This document shows, in pieces, positions 1 through 9,421 of a DNA stretch of 64,000 nucleotides. How positions within the stretch are numbered: position 1 is the first letter of the stretch; each line of letters starts with the position of its first letter. The position numbers and the translations under genes were made by a program. The notes below the pieces were generated by a model. It did no database searches. It worked only from the letters and a program-made list of their open reading frames with translations, and had not been told where the DNA came from. The stretch comes from Halomonas daqiaonensis (GTDB lineage Bacteria > Pseudomonadota > Gammaproteobacteria > Pseudomonadales > Halomonadaceae): positions 48,177 through 112,176 of the forward strand of contig NZ_FOBC01000012.1 of NCBI RefSeq assembly GCF_900109725.1, read 5' to 3'.

Positions 1-1460
1 AGCTCGTGGAGGAGGCCGGCCTGACGGAGCCGGATGAGGCCCTGCGCCGGCTGCGTGCGCTGCGCCAGTCCCGCCAGGTACAGGCAATGCAGCGTGTCGG
101 CTTCGAGCGACTCGAGGCCCTGATGCCGCTGCTGCTCGATGCCGTGACCGCGAGCGAGACGCCGGATATCGCCTTGGAGCGCGTGCTGCCGCTGGTCGAG
201 GCGGTGTTACGGCGCACCGCCTACCTGGCACTACTGCGCGAGAACCCGGATGCCCTGGGGCACCTGATGAAGCTGTGCAGTGCCAGCCCCTGGATCGCCG
301 CCCAGCTGGCCCGCCATCCCATTCTGCTCGACGAGCTGCTGACTCCCGAGACCCTCTACACCCCGGCCGACAAGGAGCGCCTGGCCGACGAGCTGCGACA
401 GGCCCTGGGGCGGCTTCCCGAGGATGACGAGGAGGCCCAGCTCGAGGCCCTGCGGGTCTTCAAGCATGCCCAGGTGCTGCATGTGGCGGCCTCCGACATC
501 GCCGGTACCCGTCACCTGATGAAGGTCAGCGACTATCTCACCTACATCGCCGAGGTGGTCCTTGAGGAGGTGCTGGCTATGGCCTGGAAGCACCTGACTC
601 GCAAGCACGGCTTCCCGGAGCGCCGTGAGGAGGGGCGCTGTGGCGGCGAGCCCGAATTCCTGGTGGTCGGCTACGGCAAGCTCGGCGGCATCGAGCTGGG
701 CTACAGTTCCGACCTGGACCTGGTGTTCCTCCACGACGGTGCCAACCAGGGGACCACCGACGGCCAGCGGCCCATCGACAACGCGGTCTTCTTCACCCGC
801 CTGGGCCAGCGCATCATCCACCTGCTCACCGCGGTGACCCCGGCGGGCAGCCTCTACGAGGTGGACATGCGCCTGCGTCCCTCGGGCAACTCGGGGCTGC
901 TGGTATCGACGCTCTCGGCCTTCGCCGATTACCAGCGCGAGCAGGCCTGGACCTGGGAGCACCAGGCGCTTGTGCGTGCCCGGGTGGTGGCCGGCCATCC
1001 ACGCCTCGCCGAACGTTTCGACGCAATTCGTGGCGAGATCCTCGGCCGTGAGCGGGACCTCGAGGCGCTGCGCGAGGAGGTGGTGAAGATGCGCCACAAG
1101 ATGCGCGACCACCTGGGCAGCAAGAGCCAGGGCGACGACTTCGATCTCAAGCACGATCCCGGCGGCATGGTCGACATCGAGTTCCTCTGCCAGTTCGCGG
1201 TGCTCTCCATGGCCCACGATTCCCCCGAGCTATTGGCGTACAGCGACAATATTCGTATTCTGGAGACTCTCGAAGCGACCGATCGCCTGCCGAGCCGGGA
1301 TTGCCAGCGTCTGCGCGAAGCCTATCTCGCCTGTCGCACTGCCGCCCACCGGGCGGCCCTGACCGGCGGGGCCGGGCGCGGTCACAATGACGACTTCCAG
1401 GCGCATCGCGAAGCCGTCATCGAGCTCTGGCAACGCCTGCTCGCACCGCAAGGTCACTGA
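1..1460 (+). CDS. glnE: Bifunctional glutamine synthetase adenylyltransferase/deadenylylase, C-terminal part (5' truncated by window)
   Basis: GlnE adds AMP to glutamine synthetase under nitrogen excess and removes it under limitation, responding to PII. The reading frame is open from the first base, so only about the last 485 residues are present; the family is usually about 950-990 residues, so this is roughly the C-terminal half. The nucleotidyltransferase signature GKLGGIELGYSSDLDLVF is clear around residue 220 of the visible part, followed by the helical GlnE C-terminal region with DPGGMVDIEF and ending near a typical LWQRLL tail. This is the adenylylating (AT-C) domain. ilvE follows 62 bases downstream on the same strand. 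Confident from the signature motif; the true start lies outside the window. Confidence 0.95.
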   Translation, partial: LVEEAGLTEPDEALRRLRALRQSRQVQAMQRVGFERLEALMPLLLDAVTASETPDIALERVLPLVEAVLRRTAYLALLRENPDALGHLMKLCSASPWIAAQLARHPILLDELLTPETLYTPADKERLADELRQALGRLPEDDEEAQLEALRVFKHAQVLHVAASDIAGTRHLMKVSDYLTYIAEVVLEEVLAMAWKHLTRKHGFPERREEGRCGGEPEFLVVGYGKLGGIELGYSSDLDLVFLHDGANQGTTDGQRPIDNAVFFTRLGQRIIHLLTAVTPAGSLYEVDMRLRPSGNSGLLVSTLSAFADYQREQAWTWEHQALVRARVVAGHPRLAERFDAIRGEILGRERDLEALREEVVKMRHKMRDHLGSKSQGDDFDLKHDPGGMVDIEFLCQFAVLSMAHDSPELLAYSDNIRILETLEATDRLPSRDCQRLREAYLACRTAAHRAALTGGAGRGHNDDFQAHREAVIELWQRLLAPQGH

Positions 1461-1522
1461 GCGCGGACTGGTTCCCGCGTGTTTCCTATTTCCATTATTT
1501 AGAAGATGAAAGGACGTAGATT

Positions 1523-2446
1523 ATGTCGATGGCTGACCGAGACGGTCTCATCTGGTTCGACGGCGAACTGGTTCCCTGGCGCGATGCCCAGGTGCACGTA
1601 CTGACGCATACCCTGCACTACGGCATGGGCTGTTTCGAAGGCGTGCGCGCCTACGCGACCGACCAGGGCGCGGCCATCTTCCGGCTCAAGGAGCACACCG
1701 ACCGCCTGTTCGATTCGGCCAAGATCCTCGGCATGCACATGCCCTTCAGCAAGGAGCAGATCAACGAGGCTTGCCGCGCCGCAGTGCGTGAGAACGGCCT
1801 CGACGAGGCCTACCTGCGCCCCATGGTGTTCTTCGGCAGCGAGGGAATGGGTCTGCGCGCCGACAACCTCAAGACCCACGCGATCGTGGCCGCCTGGGAG
1901 TGGCCCTCCTACATGTCGCCCGAGGCCCGCGAACTCGGCATCAAGGTGCAGACCTCCTCGTTCACCCGGCACCACGTCAATATCGCCATGACCCGTGCCA
2001 AGGCCAACGGCCAGTACATCAACTCGATGATGGCCTTGGCCGAGGCCCAGCGCGGCGGTTATGACGAGGCGCTGCTGCTCGACCCCCAGGGCTATGCTGC
2101 CGAGGGTTCCGGCGAGAACCTCTTCATGGTCAAGAACGGTGTCATCTACACGCCGATGCTGACCTCCTGCCTCAACGGCATCACGCGTAATACCGTACTG
2201 CACATGGCCGAGCACCTGGGCTTTGAGCTGCGCGAAAAGCTGATCACTCGCGACGAGATCTACATCGCCGACGAGGCCTTCTTCACCGGCACCGCCGCCG
2301 AGGTGTTGCCGATTCGTGAACTCGACGGCCGTACCATCGGAGAGGGCCGCCGTGGACCGATCACCGAGAAGATTCAATCGCTCTATTTCGATGTAGTGCG
2401 CGGCAAGCAGGCCATCGATGCCAGTTGGCTGACCCCGGTGGCCTGA
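1523..2446 (+). CDS. ilvE: Branched-chain amino acid aminotransferase
   Basis: PLP enzyme of fold type IV that carries out the last step of leucine, isoleucine and valine synthesis by transamination of the 2-keto acids with glutamate. The protein is 307 aa, the normal length. It shows the expected N-terminal IWFDGELVPW and HYGMGCFEGVRAY segments, the PLP-lysine region AMTRAKANGQYINS, and the EGSGENLFMVKNG and GITRNTV motifs that hold the cofactor phosphate. AAGGA at about 1510 precedes the ATG at 1523 at normal spacing; an ATG two codons later is an alternative. It sits alone between glnE and aroQ, with a hairpin after the stop. Function is secure by family motifs. Confidence 0.95.
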   Translation: MSMADRDGLIWFDGELVPWRDAQVHVLTHTLHYGMGCFEGVRAYATDQGAAIFRLKEHTDRLFDSAKILGMHMPFSKEQINEACRAAVRENGLDEAYLRPMVFFGSEGMGLRADNLKTHAIVAAWEWPSYMSPEARELGIKVQTSSFTRHHVNIAMTRAKANGQYINSMMALAEAQRGGYDEALLLDPQGYAAEGSGENLFMVKNGVIYTPMLTSCLNGITRNTVLHMAEHLGFELREKLITRDEIYIADEAFFTGTAAEVLPIRELDGRTIGEGRRGPITEKIQSLYFDVVRGKQAIDASWLTPVA

Positions 2447-2459
2447 CCCTCGGTTCCCG

Positions 2460-2480
2460 ACTCCCGGCTCTTCCGGGAGT
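2460..2480 (+). terminator. Hairpin after ilvE
   Basis: ACTCCCGG (2460-2467) and CCGGGAGT (2473-2480) form a perfect 8-bp stem with a 5-base loop, 13 bases after the ilvE stop. A second GC-rich inverted repeat (about 2485-2535) follows. There is no T-run, so termination strength is uncertain. Confidence 0.45.
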
Positions 2481-2565
2481 GAAAGCCGGCACCCCGTCTT
2501 ACGATGCCGGTGGGGCGCCGGCACTCCCTTGAACCCTCCGGACACACGATGCGGGAGACAGCCAG

Positions 2566-3012
2566 ATGAGTCAGCGCAAGGTGCTGGTGCTCCACGGGCC
2601 CAACCTCAACCTGCTTGGTACCCGGCAGCCCGAGATCTATGGTCACGAGACGCTGGAGGACATCAACAACCAGTTGTATCGGGTGGCGGAACGGGGGAAC
2701 TGGGAGCTTACCTGCCGCCAGAGCAACCACGAGGGTGAGCTGATCGACCTCATCCAGGCGGCTCGTCTGGATGGCACAGCGGCGATCATCATCAACCCGG
2801 CGGCCTATACCCACACCTCTGTGGCGATCCTGGATGCGCTCAATGCCTTCGAAGGCACGGTGATCGAGGTCCACCTCTCCAACGTCCACAAGCGCGAGAG
2901 CTTCCGGCACCACTCCTACGTCTCGCTGCGTGCCGACGGTGTCGTCGCCGGTCTCGGTAAACAGGGCTACCACGCCGCTCTGGATGCCCTGATCGAAGCC
3001 GCCAAGGGCTGA
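2566..3012 (+). CDS. aroQ: 3-dehydroquinate dehydratase, type II
   Basis: Catalyses dehydration of 3-dehydroquinate to 3-dehydroshikimate, the third step of the shikimate pathway, in the cytoplasm. At 148 aa it has the type II length. The N-terminal [21 protein letters not shown] carries the catalytic tyrosine on the flexible lid; [24 protein letters not shown] and [15 protein letters not shown] (catalytic histidine region) are all present. ATG at 2566 directly begins the family's usual N-terminus. In many gammaproteobacteria aroQ precedes accBC; here it is instead followed by the nap operon on the same strand after a 197-base gap, so the downstream linkage is not conserved. Confidence 0.95.
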   Translation: MSQRKVLVLHGPNLNLLGTRQPEIYGHETLEDINNQLYRVAERGNWELTCRQSNHEGELIDLIQAARLDGTAAIIINPAAYTHTSVAILDALNAFEGTVIEVHLSNVHKRESFRHHSYVSLRADGVVAGLGKQGYHAALDALIEAAKG

Positions 3013-3128
3013 GCGATTCCGTCGATCCCTTCCCGCTTCACCCGCCCTTTGCCAAGCCTTCCCATGGGCGGGCCCGTGACGATTCAACAGCTTGCATTGC
3101 GCACGGCCAGGAAATCGACTTTCATTAC

Positions 3129-3156
3129 GTGACAAAGTGTCGCAATCTTCTAGTCT
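3129..3156 (+). promoter_or_regulatory. Possible nap operon promoter
   Basis: GTGACA (3129-3134, 5 of 6 to the -35 consensus) lies 16 bases from TAGTCT (3151-3156, a poor -10). The GTGACAAAGTGTC segment also contains a short GACA/TGTC inverted repeat. I found no convincing FNR or NarP site in 3013-3209. Weak call. Confidence 0.25.
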
Positions 3157-3209
3157 GAGTTGATAGTCGCACGCTATTTCCTATTTTTTCGGCGCATCGG
3201 GAGACGCTC

Positions 3210-3383
3210 ATGCCGGATGCTGACAAGAACCAGGCAACCTCTCACAAGAATGAGGAACTCAAGTTGTTCCTGTTCATCGTTCTTCTGCTGTTTCCGCTCC
3301 TGGCGATCGCTGTGGTGGGGGGCTATGGCTTCGCGGTGTGGATGTTGCAGATCTTCACCGGTCACCCTGGACCGCCAAGCTGA
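3210..3383 (+). CDS. napE: Periplasmic nitrate reductase small membrane protein NapE
   Basis: A 57-aa protein, first gene of the nap operon. Residues 1-17 are polar (Lys, Glu, Asn rich); residues 18-50 are one long hydrophobic segment (LFLFIVLLLFPLLAIAVVGGYG...), and the tail GHPGPPS is short. This matches the NapE family: about 60 residues, an E(L)KLFLF start to the helix, and a position directly before napF. NapE function is not established; it is a small inner-membrane protein found with many nap clusters. The stop is 11 bases before the napF ATG. The call rests on the membrane pattern plus operon position. Confidence 0.85.
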   Translation: MPDADKNQATSHKNEELKLFLFIVLLLFPLLAIAVVGGYGFAVWMLQIFTGHPGPPS

Positions 3384-3394
3384 AGGGGAATGCC

Positions 3395-3901
3395 ATGACG
3401 CCTTCAGCCAACAATCCTCAGGATCGTCGTCGCTTCTTCCGCTCCCTGGGTGGCTACGGCCCTGTCCGGCGCCCTCCCTGGACCGGCGACGACCTGATCG
3501 ATCGCTGCACGCGCTGCGATGCCTGCATCGAAGCCTGCCCTGAGGGGGTGCTGCATCGCGGTAGCGGTGGCTTTCCGGAGATTCGCTTCGATCAGGAAGG
3601 CTGCACGCTGTGCGGCGACTGCGTCGAGAGTTGCGAGGCCGATGTCTTCGATATCCGACGCGAGGCCTTTCCGTGGCATGCCCGGGTTCAGCCCTCGTGT
3701 CTGGCGCTGTCGAGGATTCACTGCCAGAGCTGCCAGGACGCCTGTGATTGGGGCGCCATCCGCTTCCCGCCGGAGTTTGGCCGCCCACCGCGGCCACGAA
3801 TCGACATCGACGCCTGCACGGGGTGCGGTGCCTGCCAGGCGCAATGTCCCAACGACTCCATCCTGATGGCGACCGACCAGGAGGCGCTCGATGCCGTCTG
3901 A
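3395..3901 (+). CDS. napF: Ferredoxin-type protein NapF
   Basis: Cytoplasmic iron-sulfur protein that interacts with NapA before its Tat export and is thought to help load or protect its 4Fe-4S centre. The 168-aa protein has cysteine groups at C38/C41/C44/C48, C70/C73/C76/C80, C110/C113/C117 and C141/C144/C147/C151: three full CxxCxxCxxxC ferredoxin motifs, the third group being an odd CQSCQDAC. The reading frame extends upstream, but the ATG at 3395 with AAGGGGAA (3384-3391) just ahead is the sensible start. The 3' end overlaps napD by 11 bases, suggesting translational coupling. Confidence 0.92.
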   Translation: MTPSANNPQDRRRFFRSLGGYGPVRRPPWTGDDLIDRCTRCDACIEACPEGVLHRGSGGFPEIRFDQEGCTLCGDCVESCEADVFDIRREAFPWHARVQPSCLALSRIHCQSCQDACDWGAIRFPPEFGRPPRPRIDIDACTGCGACQAQCPNDSILMATDQEALDAV

Positions 3902-4175
3902 TGTCTTGCATGTCACCAGTTTCCTGGTCCATGTCCAACCGGCGAATCTACGAGATATCGCCGATTGGCTGGCCGCTCAGACCGATTGCGATGTGAGTGC
4001 CGAGGACCCCTCCGGCAAGCTCGTGGTGGTGGTCGAAAGCCCGCTAGAGAGCCGGGTTCTTGATCTCATCGACTCGGTCCAGTCGCTCTCCGGCGTGCTC
4101 GGTGCGGCACTCGTCTACCATGAACTGCTTGACCCGGATACCGCCGACGAACCACAACAAGAGGCCCCGTCATGA
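3891..4175 (+). CDS. napD: NapD, chaperone of nitrate reductase NapA
   Basis: Small cytoplasmic chaperone (94 aa) that binds the twin-arginine signal peptide of NapA and holds back export until the cofactor is inserted. The sequence has the ferredoxin-like fold pattern of the family: a [10 protein letters not shown] start, the GKLVVVVES strand, and a [12 protein letters not shown]-terminal strand followed by an acidic tail. It overlaps napF at its start and napA at its stop (ATGA at 4172-4175), so napF, napD and napA are translationally linked. Its place directly before napA is the usual one. Confidence 0.92.
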   Translation: MPSDVLHVTSFLVHVQPANLRDIADWLAAQTDCDVSAEDPSGKLVVVVESPLESRVLDLIDSVQSLSGVLGAALVYHELLDPDTADEPQQEAPS

Positions 4176-6676
4176 AACTGACTCGCCGTGAATTTGCCAA
4201 GGCCAACGCCGCCGCCGTTGCTGCGGCCACCGCGGGCATTGCCATGCCCGCCGGTGCCAGCAACCTGATTACCAATACAGAGCTGACACGGCCTAGCTGG
4301 AACAAGGCCCCCTGTCGCTTCTGCGGCGTGGGCTGCAGCGTGATGGTGGCGACCCAGAACGATCGCATCGTCGCCACCCATGGTGACACGGAGTCCGAGG
4401 TCAACCGCGGGCTGAACTGCGTCAAGGGCTACTTTCTCTCGAAGATCCTTTACGGCGAGGATCGCCTGCGCAAACCGCTGCTGCGCAAGCGCAACGGTGT
4501 CTACGACAAGCAGGGGGAGTTCGAGGAGGTCTCCTGGGACGAGGCGCTGGACCTGATGGCCGACAGGTTCAAGACGGCCATTCGCGAGCATGGCCCGGAA
4601 AGTGTGGCGATGTTCGGCTCCGGCCAGTGGACGATCTGGGAGGGCTATGCGGCGAGCAAGCTGTTCAAGGCCGGTTTCCGCTCCAACAACATCGATCCCA
4701 ACGCTCGCCACTGCATGGCCTCGGCGGTCTTCGGCTTCGTGCGAACTTTCGGCTCAGACGAGCCGATGGGGGTCTACGACGATATCGAGCATGCCGATGC
4801 CTTCGTGCTCTGGGGATCGAACATGGCAGAGATGCACCCCGTGCTCTGGACCCGGGTCACCAACCGGCGGCTCTCCTTCCCCGAGACTCGAGTGGCGGTA
4901 CTTTCCACCTTCGAGCATCGCAGCTTTGACCTCGCCGACATCCCCATGGTGATGACCCCCAATGCCGACATCGTCATCCTCAACTACATCGCCAACCACA
5001 TCATCCAGACCGGGCGGGTCAACGAGGCGTTCGTGGAGAACCATGTCGGCTTCGCCCGGGCGGTGGATGACATCGGCTACGGGCTTCGCGATGAGCATCC
5101 GCTGCAGCAGGCTGCCGCCAATGCCGGCAATGCCAACGACTGGTCGGACATGACCTTCGAGGAATTCGCCGACTATGTCGCGCCCTTCACCCTGGAGCGT
5201 GCGGCGCGCGAATCGGGGGTCTCGGCGAGCCGTCTCGAGGAGATGGCGGAACTATATGCCGATCCCGACACCAAGGTGATGACCTTCTGGACCATGGGTG
5301 TCAATCAGCACACCCGGGGCGTCTGGGTGAATAACCTGATCTATAACCTGCACCTGCTGACCGGCAAGATCTCCGAGCCGGGCAACAGCCCCTTCTCGCT
5401 GACCGGTCAGCCTTCTGCCTGCGGCACGGCGCGAGAGGTAGGGACCTTCGCCCATCGCCTGCCCGCGGACATGGTGGTCATGAACCCCGAACATCGCAAG
5501 ACGGCGGAGAAGATCTGGAAGCTGCCCGAAGGCACTGTGCCCGAGAAGGTCGGCTTCCATGCCGTGGAGCAGAGTCGCCGGCTCAAGGACGGCGATATCA
5601 AGGTCTACTGGACCCAGGTCTGTAACAACGTCCAGGCCGGCCCCAATACCATGCAGGAGACCTATCCCGGCTGGCGCAATCCCGAGGCCTTCGTCATCGT
5701 CTCCGATATCTACCCCACGGTGTCGGCCCAGGCTGCTGACCTCATCCTTCCAGCGGCCGGCTGGGTGGAGAAGGAGGGGGCCTTCGGCAACTCCGAGCGG
5801 CGCACCCAGTTCTTCCACCAGCTGGTCAGTGCTCCCGGGGAGGCACGCTCCGATCTCTGGCAGACCGTGGAGCTCGCCAAGCGGATCAGGGTCGACGAGG
5901 TGTGGCCCCAGGAACTCCTCGACAAGGCACCGGAACTTCGCGACAAGACCCTCTTCGAGTTGCTCTATGCCAATGGCCAGGTGGATCAGTATCCCCTGTC
6001 GGACATCGAGGAGGGCTTTGCCAATCAGGAGGCCGAGGCCCTGGGCTTCTATATACAGAAAGGACTCTTCGAGGAGTACGCCCGTTTCGGTCGTGGCAAG
6101 GGCAAGGACCTGGACCATTTTGACGTCTATCACCAGGTGCGCGGCAAGCGCTGGCCGGTAGTCGATGGTAAGGAGACCCTTTGGCGCTATCGAGAGGGCT
6201 ATGATCCTTACGTGGAAGAGGGCAAGGGGGTACAGTTCTATGCCAAGCCCGACGATCGCGCCCTGATCTTTGCTGCTCCCTTTGACCCGCCCGCCGAGTC
6301 TCCAGACGAGACCTACCCCTTCTGGCTGTGTACCGGCCGTGTGCTGGAGCACTGGCACACCGGTTCCATGACGCGACGTGTGCCGGAGCTTCACAAGGCC
6401 GTGCCCGCGGCGCTGCTCTACATGCATGCGGAAGATGCCCGCGAACAGGGCATGCGACGCGGTAGCGAGGTAAAGGTGATCAGCCGGCGTGGTGAGGCGC
6501 GCCTGCGGGTCGAGACCCGGGGTCGAGTCAGGCCACCCCGGGGACTGGTCTACGTGCCCTTCTTCGATGCCAACCGATTGATCAACAAGGTGGTGCTGGA
6601 TGCCACGGACCCCATCTCCAAGCAGACGGACTTCAAGAAGTGTGCGGTACGTCTGGAACTGATCAGTCTGGCCTGA
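4172..6676 (+). CDS. napA: Periplasmic nitrate reductase, catalytic molybdoprotein NapA
   Basis: Reduces nitrate to nitrite in the periplasm with electrons from NapB. The 834-aa precursor (E. coli NapA is 828) begins with a Tat signal, TRREFAKAN then an Ala-rich stretch ending near AMPAGA at about residue 28. A 4Fe-4S cluster is bound by C48, C51, C55 and C83, and C181 in [10 protein letters not shown] is the expected molybdenum ligand. Later segments such as [24 protein letters not shown] and the C-terminal molybdopterin-binding [16 protein letters not shown] are typical of bis-MGD nitrate reductases. All key residues are present, so the enzyme should be active. Confidence 0.97.
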   Translation: MKLTRREFAKANAAAVAAATAGIAMPAGASNLITNTELTRPSWNKAPCRFCGVGCSVMVATQNDRIVATHGDTESEVNRGLNCVKGYFLSKILYGEDRLRKPLLRKRNGVYDKQGEFEEVSWDEALDLMADRFKTAIREHGPESVAMFGSGQWTIWEGYAASKLFKAGFRSNNIDPNARHCMASAVFGFVRTFGSDEPMGVYDDIEHADAFVLWGSNMAEMHPVLWTRVTNRRLSFPETRVAVLSTFEHRSFDLADIPMVMTPNADIVILNYIANHIIQTGRVNEAFVENHVGFARAVDDIGYGLRDEHPLQQAAANAGNANDWSDMTFEEFADYVAPFTLERAARESGVSASRLEEMAELYADPDTKVMTFWTMGVNQHTRGVWVNNLIYNLHLLTGKISEPGNSPFSLTGQPSACGTAREVGTFAHRLPADMVVMNPEHRKTAEKIWKLPEGTVPEKVGFHAVEQSRRLKDGDIKVYWTQVCNNVQAGPNTMQETYPGWRNPEAFVIVSDIYPTVSAQAADLILPAAGWVEKEGAFGNSERRTQFFHQLVSAPGEARSDLWQTVELAKRIRVDEVWPQELLDKAPELRDKTLFELLYANGQVDQYPLSDIEEGFANQEAEALGFYIQKGLFEEYARFGRGKGKDLDHFDVYHQVRGKRWPVVDGKETLWRYREGYDPYVEEGKGVQFYAKPDDRALIFAAPFDPPAESPDETYPFWLCTGRVLEHWHTGSMTRRVPELHKAVPAALLYMHAEDAREQGMRRGSEVKVISRRGEARLRVETRGRVRPPRGLVYVPFFDANRLINKVVLDATDPISKQTDFKKCAVRLELISLA

Positions 6677-6703
6677 GTGGCTACCAATACAAGGAGAGAC
6701 ATC

Positions 6704-7189
6704 ATGAAATGGTTTGCAATCTCCAGCTTGGTGACTGCCCTGGCCCTTTTCGGGGTGGTGGTGGCCGATGAACTAAGCGATCCTCCTGCGCCTGATGGCC
6801 TGCGTCCCGGGGGGACCATCAGCGAGATACAGCCGGCCCCCGAAATTGCCGGTGAGACCACATTGCAAGGCCGAATGGAACGCAACTGGCCCGAGCAACC
6901 GCCGGTGATCCCCCACAACATCCGCGACTACCAGGTCGATGCACGCTTCAATCGCTGCCTGACCTGTCACAGCCGCGGCGAGGCGGTGGAGGCCGGTGCT
7001 CCCATGGTCAGCGTGTCCCACTTTAGGGGTCGCAATGATCAGGTGCTGCTGGCGGTATCCCCGGACCGCTACTTCTGCGTCCAGTGCCATGTTCCCCAGA
7101 CCGATGCCGAGCCGCTCGTGGGCAATAGTTTCCGTACGGCGGAACAGGTGCTGACCGAGATGCTCAAGCGTCAGGAGGAGGGGCAATGA
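6704..7189 (+). CDS. napB: Nitrate reductase diheme cytochrome c subunit NapB
   Basis: Periplasmic electron carrier that passes electrons from NapC to NapA. I start it at the ATG at 6704, preceded by AAGGAGA (6691-6697); a GTG at 6677 in frame would add nine non-signal-like residues. The 161-aa precursor has a Sec signal peptide (residues 1-21, ending VVVADE). Two heme motifs, CLTCH (C85-H89) and CVQCH (C125-H129), with distal histidines at H71 and H106, fit the two bis-His hemes of NapB. It lies 27 bases after napA, and its stop overlaps the napC start. Confidence 0.95.
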   Translation: MKWFAISSLVTALALFGVVVADELSDPPAPDGLRPGGTISEIQPAPEIAGETTLQGRMERNWPEQPPVIPHNIRDYQVDARFNRCLTCHSRGEAVEAGAPMVSVSHFRGRNDQVLLAVSPDRYFCVQCHVPQTDAEPLVGNSFRTAEQVLTEMLKRQEEGQ

Positions 7190-7827
7190 AAGATTGGCTG
7201 GCACGCTACTGGCGGATTCTCACTCGACCCAGTGTCCACTTCAGCCTGGGGTTCCTGACTCTCGGCGGCTTCATTGCCGGGGTGCTGTTCTGGGGTGGCT
7301 TCAATACGGCGCTGGAAGCCACCAATACCCAACAGTTCTGTACCTCCTGCCATGAGATGCAGCGCCCCCTGCAAGAGATGCAGGACACCATCCACTACAC
7401 CAACCGTTCGGGAGTGCGGGCACAGTGTGCCGACTGCCACGTGCCCCATGACTGGACAGACAAGATGGCACGCAAGATGGAGGCCTCCAAGGAGGTATGG
7501 GGCTGGGTCTTCGGCACCATCGACACCGAGGAGGAGTTCGAGGCCAAGCGCCGCGTACTGGCCGAGCGGGAGTGGGCGCGCCTCGAGGCCAACGACTCCC
7601 TGGAGTGTCGCAACTGTCACGAATTCGACTACATGGACTTCACCAGGCAGAGCCCGCGAGCGACAGATGCTCACTCCACCTCCCTCGCCTCGGGTGAGGC
7701 GACCTGTATCGACTGCCACAAGGGCATTGCCCACGAGCTACCCGATATGGGGGAGGACTTCCAGACAGGAGCGACAGGATCGCCGGGATTCGACTCCTGG
7801 GTGGCCCACCTCGAGAGGGATGGATGA
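7186..7827 (+). CDS. napC: Tetraheme cytochrome c quinol dehydrogenase NapC
   Basis: Membrane-anchored NapC/NirT-family cytochrome that takes electrons from quinol and passes them to NapB. The 213-aa protein has one N-terminal membrane anchor (about residues 19-40) followed by a periplasmic domain with four CxxCH motifs: C52-H56, C81-H85, C141-H145 and C174-H178. The methionine of CHEMQ (M58) is a candidate axial ligand, as in NrfH/NapC. ATGA overlap with napB indicates coupling. It is the last gene: no napGH or ccm genes follow, so quinol oxidation depends on NapC and cytochrome c maturation genes must lie elsewhere. Confidence 0.95.
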   Translation: MKDWLARYWRILTRPSVHFSLGFLTLGGFIAGVLFWGGFNTALEATNTQQFCTSCHEMQRPLQEMQDTIHYTNRSGVRAQCADCHVPHDWTDKMARKMEASKEVWGWVFGTIDTEEEFEAKRRVLAEREWARLEANDSLECRNCHEFDYMDFTRQSPRATDAHSTSLASGEATCIDCHKGIAHELPDMGEDFQTGATGSPGFDSWVAHLERDG

Positions 7828-7833
7828 TCCACC

Positions 7834-7856
7834 AGACCCGCCTCCCCGGCGGGTCT
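7834..7856 (+). terminator. Hairpin between napC and the convergent gene
   Basis: AGACCCGCC (7834-7842) pairs perfectly with GGCGGGTCT (7848-7856) across a five-base loop, seven bases after the napC stop and before the convergent gene ending at 7894. The T-tract is short (TTGT), so it may work for both directions but is not a textbook site. Confidence 0.6.
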
Positions 7857-7893
7857 TGTCCATAACGTCAACCGCCAACGTCAGCTGTCGGCA

Positions 7894-8298
7894 TCAGGTG
7901 CGATCGGTATCCTTGCGAGTCTCATCCTTGATTTCATAGTCGCCTTCCAGCACCTGCTGCTCCCGGTCGCCGGTATTGCGCCCCGCGTAATAGCGGGTCT
8001 CGCGATAGTGGACAGAGCCCTCCACGTCCTCGGCCTGTTCGGCGCGCATCTGTTCCATGCGCTTCTTCATGCGATGGCGCAGGAAGGGCATCATCGCCCA
8101 GCCGATGAGCAGGAAGAACAGCCCCAGCACCATGGCGACGATCATCATGACGCCAAATAGTAGCCAGGTGAGCAGCAGCTTCAGGCCGCCCAGCGGGCCA
8201 CTGGCATGGGTCTGGCGGGCGCGCTCCTGCCACTGCTGGGCGGCTCGCCAGGCGGCATTCTGGTGTGAGTCGCGGCGCGGGTCATGGGGATCGGGCAT
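7894..8298 (-). CDS. Hypothetical membrane protein, 134 aa
   Basis: I do not recognise the family. The protein begins with a polar, His- and Gln-rich segment (residues 1-35), then a long hydrophobic stretch of about 35 residues (LLLTWLLFGVMMIVAMVLGLFFLLIGWAM region, probably two close helices or one hairpin), then a basic segment (RHRMKKRMEQMR) and an acidic, charged tail. The basic segment after the membrane suggests the tail is cytoplasmic. The start at 8298 is chosen for the GGAG six to ten bases ahead; an upstream extension in frame looks non-coding. It is convergent with napC and on the same strand as azlCD, 98 bases downstream of azlD. Function unknown. Confidence 0.7.
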   Translation of the reverse strand: MPDPHDPRRDSHQNAAWRAAQQWQERARQTHASGPLGGLKLLLTWLLFGVMMIVAMVLGLFFLLIGWAMMPFLRHRMKKRMEQMRAEQAEDVEGSVHYRETRYYAGRNTGDREQQVLEGDYEIKDETRKDTDRT

Positions 8299-8396
8299 GA
8301 AAAACTCCAGTGTCTTGGAAGGGGCGTCGGCCAGCCGGCGCCCCGTGAATGATTGCCCCTTGGAAAGCGGGTGAAGTGCTTGGTTCCGAGGATGGG

Positions 8397-8711
8397 TCAG
8401 GATGCGACCAGGCGCCACAGCGCGGCGGTCAGGATCCCGGCCGCAATCGCCGGCAACGGTTTGCGCAGCACCAGCATCACCCCCGCCGTGGCGACCAGGG
8501 CCATCCGCGCCCCACCGTCGCCGTTCACGGCCATGGGGGTGATCACCGCCACCAGCACCGAGCCGGCCATGGCGTTGATGAAGCGCTCGACACGTGGGCC
8601 GATGGGCAGACGTGCCATCACGAAGACCCCGCCGGCGCGGGTCAGGTAGGTGACCAGCGCCATGATCAGGATGGCCAGCAGCACGCCACCGTTCGCGGCC
8701 GTCAGGGTCAT
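8397..8711 (-). CDS. AzlD-family branched-chain amino acid exporter small subunit
   Basis: The small partner of a two-component exporter of the AzlCD/YgaZH type, which moves branched-chain amino acids out of the cell. The 104-aa protein is almost wholly hydrophobic with about four membrane helices, and has the family's early VTYLTRAGGVFVMARLP motif (a TYLxR-like signature). Its start overlaps the end of the azlC-like gene by four bases, the usual arrangement for this pair. The substrate cannot be read from sequence; valine, isoleucine or methionine export is known for relatives. Confidence 0.88.
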   Translation of the reverse strand: MTLTAANGGVLLAILIMALVTYLTRAGGVFVMARLPIGPRVERFINAMAGSVLVAVITPMAVNGDGGARMALVATAGVMLVLRKPLPAIAAGILTAALWRLVAS

Positions 8712-9421
8712 GCCGTCGTCTCCCTGCGCGCGGATGGCAGGAGGAGGCCCACCAAGCCGCCCGCCAGCGCCCCCACGATCACGTGGGCATGGGGCGGCAG
8801 CCAGGCCATCGCTGCCAGGGCGGCCAGGGCCGCGGCGCCCCAGGGCAGCAGCACGCTGAGGTCGCGCTTGTCGCCTATCACCATGGCCAGCAGGAAGCAG
8901 CCCATGATGGCGTCCAGCCCGAAGCGCTCGGGCTCATTGATGCCACTGCCGAAGACTACGCCGAGGCCGGTGCCGATCATCCAGGAGGTCCACAGCGCGA
9001 GGCCGCCACCGACCAGGATGCCCAATCGCGAGGCCGTGGTTCCCCCGGTCATGGCCATGGCCCAGTTGGCATCGCTGAGCAGCAGCAGGCTAGCGTAGCG
9101 GCGCCCGCTGGGCAGATCACGCAGATGCGGATAGAAGGCGGCGCCCATCAGCAGGTGGCGGGCATTGATCGCCAGGGTGATGGCGACCAGCGGCAGCAGC
9201 GGGATGGTATCGCCCCATAGGTCCAGGGTCGCGAACTGGGCAGCCCCCGCAAACACCAGACCGCTCATCAGGAGCGTCTCGAGCTCGGAGAGTCCTTGCT
9301 GCAGGGCCGCCACCCCGAAGGCCAGCCCGAAGACGATGACGAACAGCGATATTGGTGCCATGCGCCGGAAGCCCTCGACGAGATGGCCAAGGGTCGGTCG
9401 CGAGCTGTCGGGTTGGCTCAT
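8708..9421 (-). CDS. AzlC-family branched-chain amino acid exporter large subunit
   Basis: Inner-membrane permease (237 aa) of the AzlC/YgaZ family that forms an exporter with the small subunit encoded next. Visible features are the early [20 protein letters not shown] helix, the [14 protein letters not shown] segment (the AAQ motif is typical), [15 protein letters not shown], and several further hydrophobic segments. I start it at the ATG at 9421, which overlaps the stop of the upstream monooxygenase gene (ATGA); a GTG nine bases earlier is less likely. The coupling suggests a three-gene minus-strand operon 10413-8397. Confidence 0.9.
   Translation of the reverse strand: MSQPDSSRPTLGHLVEGFRRMAPISLFVIVFGLAFGVAALQQGLSELETLLMSGLVFAGAAQFATLDLWGDTIPLLPLVAITLAINARHLLMGAAFYPHLRDLPSGRRYASLLLLSDANWAMAMTGGTTASRLGILVGGGLALWTSWMIGTGLGVVFGSGINEPERFGLDAIMGCFLLAMVIGDKRDLSVLLPWGAAALAALAAMAWLPPHAHVIVGALAGGLVGLLLPSARRETTA

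Noticed and set aside
231..1217. Long antisense open frame across glnE
   Set aside because: A shadow of the high-GC coding strand; low-complexity Gly/His/Leu composition and no family match.
3013..3209. FNR or NarP binding site for the nap operon
   Set aside because: TTGATAGTCGCACG has only one half of an FNR site, and no NarP-type inverted heptamers are visible.
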